Part shown: in pieces, positions 5,075-6,420 of the stretch | Layout: every line of letters starts with the position of its first letter | Position numbering within the stretch: the stretch's first letter is position 1 | Source of the DNA: Chloroflexota bacterium | GTDB lineage: Bacteria > Chloroflexota > Anaerolineae > B4-G1 | Assembly (NCBI GenBank): GCA_003648085.1 | Contig: QMOC01000161.1 | Span: 1-6,420 of the forward strand | Length of the DNA: 6,420 bases | Direction: 5' to 3' | The notes under the pieces: model-generated | Databases searched by the model: none | The model's input: the letters and a program-made list of their open reading frames with translations, nothing else | What the model was told of the DNA's origin: nothing | Made by a program: the position numbers and the translations under genes

Positions 5075-6235
5075 CTAGTCTTCCATTCTCTCCAATATGT
5101 GCGTGATGACCGTCGCGCCGCTGCCGCCGATGTTCTGGGCCATTCCCAGCCGCGCATTCGGCACCTGATTGGCCCCGGCTAGACCGCGCAATTGCTGCAC
5201 CACCTCGACGACCTGATAGACGCCGGTGGCCCCCACAGGGTGTCCCCGCGCCTTCAGCCCACCCATGGTGGCGACAGGTATGCGCCCATCAATCCCAATC
5301 TCCCCATCCAGGGCCAACCGCAACCCCTGGCCTTTGTCCGCGAACCCGGCCGCCTCCAGGCTGAGCGCTGCCATAATGCTGAAAGCGTCGTGCAACTCAA
5401 ACAGGTCAATATCCTCCGGCCCGACCCCGGCCTGCTCGTACGCGCGGCGCGTCGAAAGTGCCGCTCCCTCCAGCACCAGTGGATCGCGCCGATCGTGTAC
5501 GGCCAGAGTGTCGGTTCCCACCGCCGAAGCAACGATGCGTATCGGGGCAGCGCTAAGCGTGCGCGCTGCGTCGGCCGGTGCCAGCACCACCGCCGCTGCT
5601 CCGTCACAGATGGGAGAACTATCCAGCAGGTTGATGGGATCGCAGATCATCTTCGCTCTGGCAAAACGCTCGGCCGTGACCGGAAAGCGGAACATCGCGT
5701 GTGGGTTGTTCATCGCGTTATGATGGGCGTTGACGGCAAAGGGAGCGAAGTCCTGGTGGCTGTAGCCGTACTCGTGCATATAGCGCCGCATCAACAGCGC
5801 GTTGATGGCGACGAAGGAGAGCCCCTGGGCGGCTTCATAGTCGCCATCGGCCGCCATCGCCAGCGCCATCGTCGTGTCGGGGCCGAGCGCGTCGGTCATC
5901 TTCTCCACCCCAACCACTATGACGATGTCCGCTAGCCCACCGGCGACGGCTACGTATCCCATCCGCAGTGCCGCCGCCCCAGAGCCGCAGGCCGCCTCGA
6001 TCTTGAACGCCTCGATCCCTCGTAACCCCGCGAAATCGGCGACTAACGCCCCCAGGTGCTCCTGTCCTGCCAGTTCGCCGGAAAGCATATTACCCACGTA
6101 GAGCGCGTCGGTCCGCGTCACGCCAGCGTCGGTCATTGCCGCCTGGACTGCCTCCAGCGCCAGGTGCCGCAGACTGACGTCCCAGTGCTCTCCTACTTTG
6201 GTCTGTCCCACACCGATGATAGCGACGTCTCTCAT
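5075..6235 (-). CDS. Acetoacetyl-CoA thiolase, archaeal/SCP2-like type
   Basis: This 386-residue cytoplasmic enzyme belongs to the thiolase superfamily. The probable reaction is condensation of two acetyl-CoA to acetoacetyl-CoA, the first step of the mevalonate route. Catalytic residues are visible: nucleophilic C83 in AACGSG (81-86), H282 in ELHDAFS (280-286) and H332 in GHPVGATG (331-338). SSPICDGAAA (206-215) is another family signature. The middle motif reads HDAF rather than the classical NEAF, and the C-terminal cysteine motif is replaced by NIGGSGA (368-374). Both are normal for archaeal and SCP2-like thiolases, so they are not signs of decay. The ATG overlaps the HMG-CoA synthase stop as ATGA, which supports this start and implies coupled translation. 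Length is typical of the subgroup. A thiolase acting on other acyl groups cannot be excluded by sequence alone, but the flanking genes favour HMG-CoA synthesis. Confidence 0.92.
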   Translation of the reverse strand: MRDVAIIGVGQTKVGEHWDVSLRHLALEAVQAAMTDAGVTRTDALYVGNMLSGELAGQEHLGALVADFAGLRGIEAFKIEAACGSGAAALRMGYVAVAGGLADIVIVVGVEKMTDALGPDTTMALAMAADGDYEAAQGLSFVAINALLMRRYMHEYGYSHQDFAPFAVNAHHNAMNNPHAMFRFPVTAERFARAKMICDPINLLDSSPICDGAAAVVLAPADAARTLSAAPIRIVASAVGTDTLAVHDRRDPLVLEGAALSTRRAYEQAGVGPEDIDLFELHDAFSIMAALSLEAAGFADKGQGLRLALDGEIGIDGRIPVATMGGLKARGHPVGATGVYQVVEVVQQLRGLAGANQVPNARLGMAQNIGGSGATVITHILERMED

Positions 6236-6420
6236 TTCATCAACTTCCTGGTGAACCTTACGTAGGTAGCGTAGTCAATCTCAACGCGCCGGGCGATGTA
6301 ATCGCGGGTCCTCGGCGCCCGTTGCTGCCGCTCTAAGACAGCCTCGGTGACGCGGAGTAAAAGACCATCCGACCCTGCTCCGGAGCCGTAACTTACCAAC
6401 AGCACCCGGTCACCCGGCGC
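6232..6420 (-). CDS. Hydroxymethylglutaryl-CoA synthase, archaeal type (C-terminal fragment)
   Basis: The last 62 residues of a gene that continues beyond the right edge of the window. The reading frame is open from the edge to a TGA at 6232-6234. The start GDRVLLVSYGSGAGSDGL matches the glycine-rich C-terminal strand region of archaeal HMG-CoA synthases. The end, RDYIARRVEIDYATYVRFTR, matches their conserved IDYATY tail. The enzyme condenses acetyl-CoA with acetoacetyl-CoA to HMG-CoA, the substrate of HMG-CoA reductase. Its active-site Cys, His and Glu lie outside the window and cannot be checked. It overlaps the thiolase start by four bases, and the order HMG-CoA synthase, thiolase, DUF35 is that of many archaea. 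The call rests on a short fragment plus strong context. Confidence 0.87.
   Translation of the reverse strand, partial: APGDRVLLVSYGSGAGSDGLLLRVTEAVLERQQRAPRTRDYIARRVEIDYATYVRFTRKLMK

Noticed and set aside
5192..5935. A 247-codon plus-strand frame opposite the thiolase gene
   Set aside because: The opposite strand encodes an intact thiolase with all catalytic motifs; this frame is Arg/His-rich without recognisable domains.
5075..6235. Inactive thiolase because the C-terminal catalytic cysteine is missing
   Set aside because: The archaeal and SCP2-like subgroup normally lacks that cysteine and has an NIGG-type motif; the nucleophilic cysteine and both histidines are present.

Overview
The window looks like chromosomal sequence from a GC-rich bacterium. 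Promoters with bacterial -35/-10 hexamers, strong Shine-Dalgarno sites and a bacterial tRNA are combined with genes of archaeal flavour: a rotary V/A-type ATPase and an archaeal-type HMG-CoA synthase/thiolase/DUF35 set. That mixture, plus nested palindromes built on CTTCAG/CTGAAG, is most reminiscent of Chloroflexota (an Anaerolineae- or Roseiflexus-like lineage). The assignment is an inference from content, not a database match. Every gene I can support is on the minus strand, so transcription runs from high to low coordinates.

Layout in transcription order. At the right edge is the last 62 codons of an archaeal-type HMG-CoA synthase (6232-6420). It overlaps by ATGA the start of a 386-aa acetoacetyl-CoA thiolase (5075-6235). 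A short gap holding a degenerate heptamer array follows, then a 134-aa zinc-ribbon/OB-fold DUF35 protein (4613-5017). In archaea these three proteins form one complex that makes HMG-CoA for the mevalonate pathway while passing on acetoacetyl-CoA, and the gene set here predicts the same. Next is a tRNA-Arg(CCU) gene (4430-4503) with its own extended -10 promoter and a hairpin just after its 3' end. A roughly 300-base non-genic stretch (4108-4405) carries a nested palindromic repeat and a protein-like reading frame without a good start. It leads to an Af1521-like macro-domain protein (3556-4107).

Directly after the macro gene is a near-consensus housekeeping promoter (TTGACA, 17 bases, TACAAT) driving three tightly packed genes of the V/A-type ATPase: peripheral-stalk coiled-coil subunit H/G (3136-3453), central-stalk cap subunit C (2043-3131) and the membrane subunit I/a (91-2040). 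The order H-C-I differs from the Thermus and Enterococcus operons, where I follows the small stalk subunit directly. A second nested palindrome (21-70), flanked by an 8-bp direct repeat, lies immediately after the subunit I stop. The c-ring, E, F, A, B and D genes are not in the window.

The main points for follow-up are the two palindromic elements with the same unusual architecture, the archaeal-type HMG-CoA module in a bacterial setting, the H-C-I order with its strong promoter and leader dyad, and three start codons that upstream Shine-Dalgarno sites move inside longer open frames. I see no defence system, CRISPR array, integrase or transposase gene.
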